64,000 nt of DNA from Phoenix dactylifera (lineage: Eukaryota; Streptophyta; Magnoliopsida; Arecales; Arecaceae): NCBI RefSeq assembly GCF_009389715.1, contig NW_024067667.1, positions 3,184,501-3,248,500 of the forward strand, in the 5' to 3' direction. Position numbers and translations under genes: made by a program. Position 1 is the first letter of the stretch. The number at the start of each line of letters is the position of its first letter. Below the pieces are notes generated by a model that ran no database searches, was not told where the DNA came from, and worked only from the letters and a program-made list of their open reading frames with translations. Of the stretch, positions 33,397-44,169 are shown in pieces.

Positions 33397-34092
33397 CCGA
33401 TCACCTAATTTATTGTCGTCATCTTTTTCACCTTTGCTGTAGTCATCATTGCCATATCTAGAAGCTTTGATAATCTCTATTGTCGTATTATAGATCTCTA
33501 TTTCTAGTGAATCAATACCCAAAGATTTTCTATTTTCTGATGGATTCGTAGATCCTCTGTTTCTTTGTAAATCCTTTATTTACTAATATCAACATTCTAA
33601 GATCCTATATTTTTTAGTAAATTTGCATACTTTTTATTTTTGGTAGATTAACATTTGAAGATCATTAATGTTCTAATGGATCCGCAGCTCTTCTCCGCCA
33701 CTTTTTTCTCAGTTTCATATCTTCAGTCGTATCTCTTCACCATCGCTCGGCCTCTTTCTTTCTATCTTCAGTTTTATTTGCTTCCTTCGGCTCCTTCACC
33801 ACCCAGTTTGGGGTCTCTTACTCCTCTTTTATTATGCCTCCATCTACGAAGATTATCGACCTTTGATTGCCTTCTCTCTGAGCTCTATCCTTAGTGCAAC
33901 TGTCATTTTTTATATCTCTTCTCGCTGCCATATTATTAGATAAGTCAATCAGCTACATCGGCAAACACATTAGTTTGTCACGTCAGTCAGACATACATAC
34001 CTATTTGTTATGTTGGTCAGCTATGTCAGTGGACACATTAGTCTACTGCATCAGTTAGCTACGTCATCATTGCCAAATATATTAGTTTGCTA

Positions 34093-34500
34093 CAAGGTTC
34101 GCCGTACCGCATCCAGTAGGCGTATCGGTCGTCAACCGAACCGGTACGATTTTGGTTCATATTGAAGCCAGACGGTACGAACCAGCCAGCTCTCTCCCGC
34201 CAGAGCTGGAGAAAAAGAAGAGAACGAGAGAGAGCACGGAGAAGAGAGAGAGGGAGAATACCTGGGGCCGCCATCGGAGTGCCGCAGAGGGGCGGTGGAG
34301 CCTAGCGGGGGGCGAGGGAACCCGCAAGGGTGCGGAGAAGGCCAAGGTTGCGGCTGCGTCTTCTGTTTTGAAAGAAGCAGGGGACGCGGCCGCGGGTTTT
34401 ATTTTGGGGGTTTTAAGTGAAGTCGGCAAATCGGTTGCCGACTTCACTTAAAAATCTTCAAATTAAAAAATTTGAGAATTTTTTTCCATAACTATTTTTT
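34093..34500. mobile_element. Fold-back element, left half plus central hairpin
   Basis: It begins CAAGGTTCGCCGTACCGC like the MITE at 15490. A purine-rich arm (GAGAGAGAGGGAG) follows, then a perfect hairpin at 34411-34453 with 19-bp arms (TTTTAAGTGAAGTCGGCAA) and loop ATCGG. The pyrimidine-rich right arm seen in the 23.6-kb relative is absent, so this copy is truncated. Confidence 0.65.
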
Positions 34501-37014
34501 TATAGATATGGTCATTGGTATCATCAATACAGCTCATAACATTCACTACAGGAAAAAAGGAAAAAGCCGACGCTTAAATGCCGACGCTAGGGAGAAGCGT
34601 TGGTAAGTTTTGCTCCCGCGCCAAATTTGGCCGACGCTTTTAATGAGCGTCGGCAATTTGAAATAGTGGACGATGCTTAAAAGCATTGTTGTAGGCCACC
34701 AAGTAAACGACGCTTTGAAGCATCGTTTTTGTCACCTAAGACGACGCTTATAAGCATCGTTGAAGGTTAAGCCTAAAATGACGCTTATAAGCGTCGGCGA
34801 AGGTGAAGCCCCCTCCAAACCCAGCAGCCGACCCCGAGCTCGCATATTTGTCCTAGCTACTCCCCGAGCCCCCTCATTCTCCTCTTCGGTGTTGCCCTGG
34901 CCCTCGTCTTCCTCCTCTCCGGTGCCACCTTAGCCCCCATCTTCCTCCTCTCCGGCGCGGCGTCCGACTCCTACATCCTTTCCTCCTCCCTCCTCTCCGG
35001 TGTCGACCGACCGACCCAAACCCCTTCTGCCTGAGGTATATTTCTCCTCCTCCCTCCTCTCCCTCTTTCTCGCTTGTTCTCCTCCTCCTCTTCTTCGTGT
35101 GTTCATTGCTTCGATCGAACTTCACAATAGCCCTCCTCTCCGGAGACCGGCATCGACCGACCGGCCCAAAACAATGATTGATCGAGGCCGCCTCTGCCCA
35201 AGGTAATGCAGTATCTTTCCTTTATTCTTCTGTGCTTAGTCATATACTCTAGGTTTTAAAGTATCTTTCCTTTATTCTTCTGTGCAGATATATCAATTGT
35301 TTGACATCTTTATTTTGTTATGAGACATTCTTATTTTTCTTTCTTTTTTTTTGGAGAGGATTTGTCTTCCATTCGGAACATCTAGCATAGATTTCAAATT
35401 TTTAACAAAATTTCCCAGGTGTTGAACATGCTATTATGCCCTTAATAAGATCTATTTCCTTGATTACCTGTACTTTTAGCTATCTTTGTAAATACTGAAT
35501 AGATGAGTTTTGCTATTAAGTGAGGTCTGACCCTTGCTTTCTAACAAGCTTAGACCCCCTTACACCTTTATCTGATCAGTTAAATGAATTCTGCATGGGT
35601 TTTCCTTTTCTTTTCCTAATAAGTTTTACCTTAAAAGTTACATGCAAGGAATAACTGAAGGGATCAAGAAGTCTCCTAATTTGCAGACTGATATACAAAA
35701 TATCTTTGTGCCAGGTAACTTAAAGTTTTGATAGATCTAGTTCTTATTATCTAAATATGACCCATACAGCAGCCAGCACATGGATTTAAATGGATGTGTA
35801 GGAGACTAGCTGCATATGCAGTTCAATTGGTCAACTGGAAAATTCCATTCATGTCAGATTTATTTGATTATTTCAAGTAAAGAAGAAGCAAGCACGGAAC
35901 AGTAAAAGATATTCAATAGACTCTTCAAGGTTCAGTAGTGCATTATCTGTGGTCTCACCCAGCCACAATTTACTGAGCAAAAAATTGGATGATCATAAAT
36001 GTATATGCTTCAGGAAGCCAAGATCATCTAGCTATTGCAGGGAGCCACCACCTAGATCTTTTAATTTCCACTGAAGGGTGTATGCCCATTTGATCCATGT
36101 AAGGCACTACGATGGATTTGAATGACAATATAGATCTGCATTTGGTTGAAGTTTTATTTATAAAGCTCATCCATAGTTTTCCCATAACACACACACACAC
36201 GCACACACAGAGAGAGAGAATTGTAGCTCCAAGAATTGCAGCTCTTATGGTAATGGATGGGGTTCTTAATGCTCCAAGAATTGTAGATATTCTCGGTTTG
36301 AAACTTAAGTTCCTGACTATGCTGCCAAAAATGTGCTGGTCAATGCAATGTAATTTTGACTATGCTGCCAAAAATTCCTGAGTCCAAATTATTTCACTCT
36401 TGGCTTTGGGGAATACTTTGAAGTCTGAATGAGTTTTGTGATTGGAGGGAGACAAGTGCAACTCCCAGATTTCATCTAGTTCAATCTGTGGGTGGTGATT
36501 AAAGATTAAAAAATAACTTAACAGCTCCTTACACTACAGGAGAACTTACCTTTCCCGACGCTTTTTAGGGCCTTTAGCGACGCTTATAAGCGTCGGCTAA
36601 AGCTTCCGCGACGCAAACCAAAGCGCCGCAGAAGCGTCGGCGATACCGGAGTGGAAAAACTTTTTGCCGACGCTAGATTAAAGCGTCGGCAAAAATTGGG
36701 ATTTGCCGACGCTTTTTTCCGACGCTATAAAGCGTCGGAAAAAACCGTCGTGGCACGCGGGTGCCTAGGCCGACGGTTTTTACCGACGCTTTAAAGCGTC
36801 GGGAAATGTAATTATTTTAAAAAAAATTAAAAATATCAAACTCTATAAATTTACATAAATCATAAAACACACATTATACAATATGAACCAAACATTCAAA
36901 TTACATTGATATTGACAAACATTTAGATCATTCGAAATATAAATTTACATAAAAAGTTATGAATTACAATGTACTTTTACATATCAAACTTCATAAAAAA
37001 CAATCTACAAAGTA

Positions 37015-38746
37015 TCAGGGACGAGATTCAACTCCATCATCATCATCTATGCGAGCATTTGAAGGATCAGGAATCTACAAAAAAAAAAGAAAAGAGAAAC
37101 CTTAGATATTTGTAAAAATGGGATACATTAACTTATACATCATAATTGATAATATGTAAATTTTTATTCAGCCATAGCTCCATTTAATTTATCAGATATG
37201 CCGAAAATTATCATCCAAACAAAGTGAGACAAGAACTGTGATGGACATGGAAAAAATGTCGCAATAAATACTTAAAGAACAGAGAAAAAACATTACCAAA
37301 ACACCTGCAGGAGGATCACGATATCCCGTGAGTAGGGCAAAAACATAGTTTTGGCCATTGTGTCGTGCCTGGAGGAATATGCAGGAGAACATTAGTAAAA
37401 GAACCAGACAGACATTGATGCAAATCTGAGTCCAAATTTTCAGTGATACTACCTTGGTGATAATGCTTAAGTCTGGAGGATATGCTCCTCCATTGGCAAA
37501 TCTTGCTGCTTGTTCATTTGGATATGGCTGAGGGAAACGATCGCTTAATTTACCTTTACTAGGACGTGTGAACATTTCACCTTCACCATTTGGCCCATCA
37601 ACCACCTCAACCTCAGCTGCCATAGCCTTTGTCTCCACTTCAGTGTATGCTACACCAACAAGATCTCGATATGAAATCAAAGACATTGAATGGCAAGAAG
37701 CACAAACTTGTTGGTAAACTTGGTGACTGCGCCGAATTCTGCTCAAGTTCATTATAATTAGTATTTCAATCATTGTACATCCACATTAAAACTAGTATAC
37801 AGCTTTGCTTATTTCGTTGTGCAGATGAACAAAATGTTAGTTATCTAAAACGGACAACCTTTTTTTGCAGCCAAGCTACTAAGCTACTCAGGTTAGCCAT
37901 TAACTGATAACAAGAGATCTCTTCAAAGTTGATGCAGCAGATCTCAAAGCATAAATTCATTCAAATTCATGTAATATATAATTAATATCAGTATAGCGAA
38001 TATAAGAATCTTATAGAAATGAGAAAAAAATTAGTAAATATAGAGATGGTACTCCACTTACGATGCGTGGTCATAGGAACTAAGAATGCCTTTGTGAGGC
38101 CAAGGATAGATTGGACATGGTAGGCCATGCTCAGCTTCATCAGCAGATGCCAAAGTAGCCAGGCTCTTAGTGATTTCACACCAGAAACACCTGCTCCAAG
38201 GAATGCCAATGCTCTTAGTGATTTCACACCAGCAGATCCAACACTTTCTTGATCTTGCTTACACACATAAGATGGAAGCAAAAACAGAGCCTGCATGTGA
38301 ATGATAGATAGTTAAATGCACAAAGAATGGAAACAATAAAATTAATGCAACTTGACTAGAAACCACCACCAAAACTAGAAAATGGAACTCCCTTCAACCA
38401 GAGGAATATAATAACTGGAAAGGCCATCAGTAATTTTTGTTCTTCGCCTACTGCTCAGAGAACAAGTTTCATCTATTTGCGTAATGAAGATTAAGTACCT
38501 GGGTGGAGGAAGATCTCTCTTATGGCTGTGCTGGGAACTCCCTCATCTTCTTGCTCCAGGCGAATCTTTTTCAGAGCTATCATCTCATTGGTCGGACGGT
38601 CTCGAGCCTTGTACACCACTCTGTAGGTCCCTTCCCCAATCTTCTCCACCTTCTCGTACTGCGACCAAAATCCTCACATTATCACTCAAAACATCACATT
38701 CTACTACCAGAAGAAGGGAAAGCACATTGCTTCTAACCTGGTCCAT
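37015..38746 (-). pseudogene. Chimeric captured gene: CDKA exons 1-2 + cytochrome c1 exons + CACTA terminal exon
   Basis: Minus-strand exons in order are as follows. CDKA: 38738-38746 (MDQ) and 38499-38658 ([20 protein letters not shown] to [11 protein letters not shown]). Cytochrome c1: 38062-38290 (ALFLLPSYVCKQDQ to GILSSYDHAS), 37453-37738 ([20 protein letters not shown], with heme motif CASCH, to [13 protein letters not shown]) and 37297-37368 ([20 protein letters not shown]). CACTA: 37015-37074 (DPSNARIDDDDGVESRP, stop). Every junction has GT/AG and the cytochrome junctions keep native phase. The kinase piece ends after IREI, where the family continues into the C-helix, and its glycine loop has GEGTYR instead of GEGTYG. 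Joining CDKA to cytochrome c1 shifts the frame and gives an early stop, and a 22-bp direct repeat breaks the first cytochrome exon. The CDKA/CYC1 identities are firm; transcription is inference. Confidence 0.85.
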
Positions 38747-39345
38747 TAGATCCCAACCAAACTCTACTGGGGCACGAACACAAGAAATCCAAAACCTAGC
38801 ATTCCATAAAGGAGAATAAACGAAGAATGTGAGTTGAGAGCAAACTCAACCAGACAAGAAACAAATCTAGACCGCGCATGCCACATTCATCAAAAACCAT
38901 ATCGATCAAGATCATAGAAATCGATGGCATTTAACCAGAAACCAATTCCGATCGGCGAAGACAAAGCATTCGGAACAAAGCCCTAAAGTCCGATCAAATC
39001 CATCAACAATCATGTAATCCAGCGGATCACTTTCCATAAGCATTCGTATAGAAGGGGAAAATCAGAAACAACAAAAAAGGAACAAGATCGGAAACGAGGT
39101 GTAGAGAGCTAAGTACCGAGCTACGACGGAGGATCGGATCCCCGAGACAGCGGAGGAGCTGCCGGAATCGAACGGAGTCGGGCGTCGAAACCGAGGAGAC
39201 GAGGGTTACTCTACTTTGTGGGCTTCGAAAGAAAAGAGAGTATGGGGGCTAGGAAGAGAGCACGCGCGAGAGAGACACGGAGATGCCTGAATGCCTCTCC
39301 GCCCCTCTCCCTCCCTATCTCTCTACCCTTTTTCTTCTCCTCCCT
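38747..39345 (-). promoter_or_regulatory. CDKA: Captured CDKA 5' region (leader, 5' intron, probable promoter)
   Basis: Upstream of the captured MDQ exon the minus strand carries leader-like sequence and a possible 5'UTR donor (GTAGCTCG|GTACTTAG near 39112-39121). Beyond it is a CT/GA-rich tract at 39230-39330 of the kind common near plant transcription starts. The captured piece therefore probably includes native leader and possibly promoter sequence in the same direction as the chimeric exons. No TATA box was assigned. Confidence 0.45.
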
Positions 39346-39644
39346 GCGTAGCTGGTGGATGGCTCTTCCTGCAGCCATTTTAGTCAACTCCTCAAAGAGA
39401 TTTGGTTTTCCTGTAGTGTTAGCACTTCTTCAGTCTAATAAATTTTGCCACAGATCAAACTAGGGTTGTAAATATTTTGCTTCCGAAAATAAAATTACTT
39501 GACCTTGATGCAATGCATGACAAAATTTAAGATTTAATGAAATGAACCTGATATCAAGGGAGACTTGAGAAAACAATTTTTTGGGTGATGATAGCCATTT
39601 CTCTTTAGAGTAACTCCTTCAATTTCTTCTTCTTTTTCCATTAG

Positions 39645-40120
39645 GTAATAGAAGTTGGCTTGGCCCAGAACGTTATGGTCGCGTGAGGGGTTACGGTGTC
39701 GGAGTTACCCCCACTCAGCTGTCTGCAGTGAGCCGATATACCCAAGATGCCAGACAAGATACTAGCACTGCAGAAGTTTGTAGTTTGAAGACAGAGATGG
39801 CACAGATAAAGCAGTCATATGAGACAAAGATAGAGGAGATGAGGCAGAGTCATATGACTGATATGGCGAAGTTGAAGCAGAGCCAAGAGTTGAAGATACA
39901 ATCTTTGCAGGATCAGCTTGACCATATTTCATCTTTTTTGCAGAGATTTGCTCCTCCGGTACATAACTAAATCTATTTGAATATTTTATGTAATTATAAT
40001 GTATTCTTGTATGAGCGTGATGACTTTTGTATTTTTAGTTTCTAAAATATTTTTTTTTCTTTCTTGTAGGTTGATGATACTTCATCTACTCGTAGAGATG
40101 ATGATGTCGTCGACCCTTGA
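39645..40120 (+). pseudogene. Terminal exons of the outer CACTA transposase-associated gene
   Basis: Exon 39645-39958 encodes NRSWLGPERYGRVRGYGVGV, then TPTQLSAVSRYTQ, and a coiled-coil-like segment rich in K, E and Q (LKTEMAQIKQSYETKIEEMR). This is typical of the C-terminal part of plant En/Spm TNP-like (Transposase_24) proteins. The donor CCG|GTACAT and the acceptor TTGTAG at 40069 lead into exon 40070-40120 (VDDTSSTRRDDDVVDP, stop). Homologues of this last exon occur at 37015-37074 and 57822-57872 on the minus strand. Upstream exons are missing or displaced by the nested element. Confidence 0.75.
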
Positions 40121-40681
40121 TACATATCGTAGATTGTGTACTTAGGAATTTGAGATGTATGCTTTTAGAATGTTTTTGAAGTACAATGTAATCAAATATG
40201 ATAATATGAATGTAATCAAAGTTCTTGTTTGTGACGTGTATTTTGTTATATATGTGATTTAGTGTATTTATTTTGTTAGAATTTAATGTATACAGAGTAT
40301 TAGAAATTACTTTTACGAGAAAAAAATTTAAAAAAAAAAATGTTATTGCCGACGCTTTTAAGCATCGGAAAAAGCAAGTGGCACGAAAACTGGCGCGCCT
40401 TTAACGACGCTTTATTGCGTCGGCCTAGTCCTACAGTAACCAACGTCGGTCCCAGTTCCCCGACGTTTTTAAGCGTCGGTTACGTCGATGATGAACGACA
40501 CTTAAAAGCGCCGGCATAGATCGAGGACGCTTTCTTGACGCGTCGGCCTAAACCGAGCCCACGCCCACCTGTTCGACGACATACCCACGCTTTGGGGGGC
40601 GTGGGCAGGAAATATACCGACGCTTAAAAGCGTCGGTAAAGACCAAACAAAGCGCCGGAAGATATTATTTCTTTTGTAGTG

Positions 40682-41320
40682 GCGGGTGCAGACAATGCCT
40701 GACTAACCATAGATGCAAGTATGCGATCATACTCATCTTGGCGAGCCATTATCGTGGTCATCTACGTTGAGACAATGTTCAAGTAACGTTAAAGTACATG
40801 TTACGGTGAAGGAAAAGGGCGATGCTAGCAGGACCCAAATGGGAAGTTTTAGTAGGTTATAGATGATGCAACTTACACTTATTCATTAATAAATTACCGA
40901 CTTATGCATCAAGCAGATGTCATGTTAAAGAAAATGTCAGTCTCACATTATTATTATTAATTTTTCATCAGCATAATATCAAATGGAATCACAACTTTAT
41001 ATCAAATTGATAAAGAAGTGGAAGGAATGTAGGTTAAACTTTTGCATCAATATCGCTTCAACATCTACATCAAGTTGATATTATCCTAAAAAAAATGTCG
41101 ATCAATCACAAGTCCAATATCTTTTGGAAATATGTGGGGACATAGTAGTTGTAATTAACATTTTCCATCATGTTATCACCTCGTCTCGCAATTTTATATT
41201 ATATTGATGAACAGGTGTTGAGCAACACTAATTCACCTCTAAATCAATCCTAAATGAGCTAGGTTAGAGAACATCTGACCTGTTATGAATTTTAATCATC
41301 ATGACATTAGATAGGCTCAC
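40682..41320 (-). other. Flank between outer CACTA and solo LTR 2, with a possible CACTA coding scrap
   Basis: On the minus strand about 40684-40765 reads MTTIMARQDEYDRILASMVSQALSAPA. The RQDEYDRILxxxxxQAL pattern resembles a segment of plant En/Spm transposase-like proteins. The rest is AT-rich with no recognised feature. Confidence 0.4.
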
Positions 41321-43638
41321 TGTTAGATATAAGTCCTGGAAGCCAATCTGGCTGACACATTATTAATTCTAAGACATAGTTTTGTACTTGATTTTATTAT
41401 TATTGAATAATAAATGGGCATTTTTTTTCATTCATATTGTTTATGTGTCTATGAATCGTCCAAGAAATTAATAAGATGATGTTGCAGATTCTCAAGAGTT
41501 GAGAATTTGAGCTATGTATCATTAGTGATTAATTTCTTAATGCTCCTGATCAATGGATCATCACGAGGACGGTGATTGATCCAATGAGATCAGTGCACAG
41601 ATCGCTTTTCTTATGGATGGACGAGTCTCGAGTCCACAGTGTGGGGACACTGAAGTGAAAGTGCAGGTACTGGTTAGAGAACAAGGGTACTGAGCGTGAC
41701 CAAGACAAGAAGTTACTTGGATATCTATCCACTCGTCAGTGACTTATTTGATGTTGCAGTAGTATAACTGGTTCTTTGACTTGCGGTGCTTCGGCTATTC
41801 ACAGTGAGGTTGTTGTAGTTTGACTGCACATATACATGGTCTCTAGCCATATAGGTCCTTGTGGTGTAGATTGACTACAGTAGGTTCACTGTAGGAGTAG
41901 CGTATGCACTTACATGGAATCTATCGACCTTGGTAGATAAGGAGTGATCCTATGTGATTTATAAGACTGAGTTCGTAAGACCTCGGCCGGGGCAGTATGA
42001 ACAGTGGAGAAAGAGTTTTTCACTCTCGAACTTAAGTCGAATAAATCTACATAAATGACAAACGACGGGGCTTGACGAGTTATCCATGACCTCCATTCTG
42101 CAGGGATCCACGATAGAATAATTGTATCATACGTTAATTACACCTAGAGGTTCATCATTCTATTCTGCTGGGTAGCTACTACATGCTGCTAGGTGTCACT
42201 GGTGGATGGTGAGACTCACAGGGACTATTTTGATGGTCGATGATTCCTGGTGAGTTGAGTTGGAATTGTTCCAACTCATTGAAAGGAGTTTTTAATGATA
42301 TTGTGATAGAGATCACAATATATCTCACTACCAGATAGAATAGAATCTATGGGGTCACACACTTTAGTGGTATTATCGATCCGATGATTGTATGGTGATT
42401 AGGAATTACAAATAATCAATTTTGATTGATAATTGGTTAACCCGCCAAGAGTTAGTGAATTGAAGAAGGAATAAATGCAATTGGATTGTAATTTAATTTA
42501 ATTAATTGGATATAATCAATTGGACTTGATCATATTAAATACAAGTCCTACTTGGAGTAGGATTTCTAGAATCCTAATTGGATTAGAATTTCAAATTAAA
42601 TTAGAGTCCTACTTAGAGTAGAATTTCTAGAGTCCTAATTAGATTAGGACTGAAATTTTAATAAGTCCTAATTAGATTAGGATTTTTTAAGTCCTAATTA
42701 ATTTAATCTAATTAATCTAATGACTTCTAATTGGATTAAGATTGAAGAGTTCAACTGAATCATGGTTCAATTAAATCATAATTAGATTAGGATTTAAATG
42801 AAAGATAAATTGAGTTTACATAATTCTTTTTAGAAAAGGATCAGGCTCCCATCTATGTGGCTACACCCCCCACTTAATATGATTAAGTGGGGCATGGGAT
42901 TGGAGGGAATAAGAGGGAGGGGCGTACGCCCCTCCTTTGCTTACGTGAAGAGGAAAGGAGGGGCGCACGCCCCTCCTCTCTTTGAAATAAAAGGGATAAG
43001 GATGAGCTCCTAAAATTTAAGAGCTCATCCCTATCCGCTAGGGGTTCAAAGGGAGGAGGGGTACGACCCCTCCTTTTATGTGTTCTCCCTTGGCTATCAC
43101 GGCAGCAAAGCCCCCTTTCTTCCTCCTTTCAACCGCAAAAGAAAGAGGGAAAGAAAAGTTTGTGGCATGGCCTCCTTCCTCCCTTTTCTTTGGTTCCAGC
43201 GCAAAAGAAAAACAAAAGGCTGCAAAGGGTTTTTGTTCTTCTTTATTGAACCATCCTTCTTCTTCCTCCTCCCTTAGGCATTCAAGAGTTGATTCAAAGA
43301 GAGGTTATCAGCCATCAAAAGTATTCTCTGCAAGGAAGCTAGCATCCTGAAAAAATTTGAGAGCTTTGATCGGTCCTCTGCCTCGTGTGGATATCCGTAG
43401 AGGCCGGACGCATGTGTGGCTTCAAGCAAACCTTCCAATAAATCCACGATCATCAGATTTGCGGTGATCATCTATCCGCACAAGATGAAGATCTAATCTT
43501 CTTAATCTTATAAAAAGTTTTTAATCCTAATATATCTACGAACATCGGTTTTAAAATACGTTCATCCGATGAACGGGATCTCGCGCATGCCTTTCCGCTG
43601 CGTTCTGATTTTTCTGCAGCGTGCGAGGGATCCCAGCA
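41321..43638. mobile_element. Solo LTR, 2,318 bp, TSD CTCAC
   Basis: It starts TGTTAGATATAAGTCC and ends GGATCCCAGCA, with a perfect 5-bp duplication CTCAC at 41316-41320 and 43639-43643. It aligns end to end with the solo LTR at 30503, sharing AATGGATCATCACGA, GGACGAGTCT and TTCTGCTGGGT blocks, in the same orientation. Around 42540-42800 it has expanded copies of a TCCTAATTAGATTAGGA-type motif. No internal retroelement sequence adjoins it. Confidence 0.9.
42916..43074. other. GC-rich palindromes and a long stem-loop in solo LTR 2
   Basis: The 20-base stretch 42916-42935 is a perfect palindrome (GGAGGGGCGT and its complement). Hairpin 2 is at 42956-42977 (10-bp stem, loop CA) and hairpin 3 at 43054-43074 (GGAGGGGT stem, loop ACG). 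Between 2 and 3, about 42990-43036, a 16-bp stem with one mismatch (GGATAAGGATGAGCTC against its near-complement) occurs only in this copy. Confidence 0.85.
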
Positions 43639-44169
43639 CTCACAACTTGTAATGTTGATGAGAAAAAGCAAATCATATTCGCGCACTATTTGGGAAAAAA
43701 AATCTCAATAAAATTAAAAAATTAAGTTGGTGGATGATACCTCTCTCTCTGTGATCCGATACAGAGATGTTTCTCTTTAGTTAGTACACTTCACCACTAA
43801 AATAATTTTATTGTGAGATAGAATAAGATCATAGAATGCTATCTTAATTTCATTTGACTTCTTTCTCTGCATTATATCCTTTGTGAATGAGATGCATAAA
43901 AACAAAGTGCTTATTAGGGCAGCCAAATAAATATTTTCAGATGCAAGTCGCTCCTTTAGAAAATAATCCCATCATGATCCCAAATAAATATAGACATGCT
44001 CCTAGATAAACATCCTATATTATTTTCAATCCCCTTGAACATTTGCAGAGCACCAGTTCGGTGGAGTTGGCAAGAGGAGAAAAATAGCAAAAAAGAAATA
44101 AATTAGTCGAAGTGTAGATAGCAGCCATTCATGCAGTTCAACCCAAATATAATGAGAATCAAGCATAAA

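Larger units (their letters stand above)
30037..33940. repeat. Repeat block copy 1 (split by a solo LTR)
   Basis: Bases 30037-30502 plus 32818-33940 align along their length with 53511-55107. Shared stretches include TCTTCCATGATTTGAATTAA and TATTCAGGACATCTTAAAAT. The block contains a minisatellite-like repeat around CTAGAGAGGCAGTGG, CACTA-like subterminal motifs (GCATCATAACATAACGATGC type) near 32990-33110, and a short Copia LTR with primer-binding site. The solo LTR at 30503-32817 interrupts this copy only. Confidence 0.8.
36532..39418 (-). mobile_element. Nested CACTA transposon that captured host gene pieces, TSD TTA
   Basis: Ends are CACTACAGGAGAAC at 36532 and GGTTTTCCTGTAGTG ending 39418, inverted with one mismatch in the first 13-14 bases. 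Both sides carry the 3-bp duplication TTA (36529-36531 and 39419-39421). The low-coordinate end has about 280 bp of CGACGCTTTTAAGCGTCGG-type subterminal motifs. It also keeps the terminal exon of the family's gene on the minus strand (37015-37074), so the element lies opposite to its host CACTA. The interior is filled with CDKA and cytochrome c1 sequence. The high-coordinate end lacks the subterminal motifs, so mobility of this copy is uncertain. Confidence 0.85.
34544..40681 (+). mobile_element. Outer CACTA (En/Spm) transposon remnant
   Basis: The left end is CACTACAGGAAAAAAGG at 34544 and the right end is TTTCTTTTGTAGTG at 40681. Both ends carry many subterminal copies of CCGACGCTTTTAAGCGTCGG-type motifs (34560-34800 and 40350-40650), a hallmark of CACTA elements. 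The last exons of its plus-strand transposase-associated gene survive at 39645-40120. A second CACTA is nested at 36532-39418. The flanking triplets (ATT left, GCG right) do not match, so one end may have been rearranged. The left interior (34860-36530) has GC-rich then AT-rich non-coding DNA, a 25-bp direct repeat near 35211 and 35261, and a CA/GA microsatellite at 36186-36222. Confidence 0.7.

Noticed and set aside
29863-34500. GGTACCG-rich repeats considered as a CRISPR-like or clustered array
   Set aside because: Spacing is irregular and the copies are dispersed fold-back elements in a eukaryotic genome.
36186-36222. CA/GA microsatellite considered as a regulatory element
   Set aside because: A simple repeat inside the outer CACTA with no gene beside it.
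38499-38746. Idea that 37-39 kb is a normal host gene, not a capture
   Set aside because: CDKA and cytochrome c1 are unrelated genes; both are truncated and enclosed by CACTA ends with a TSD.
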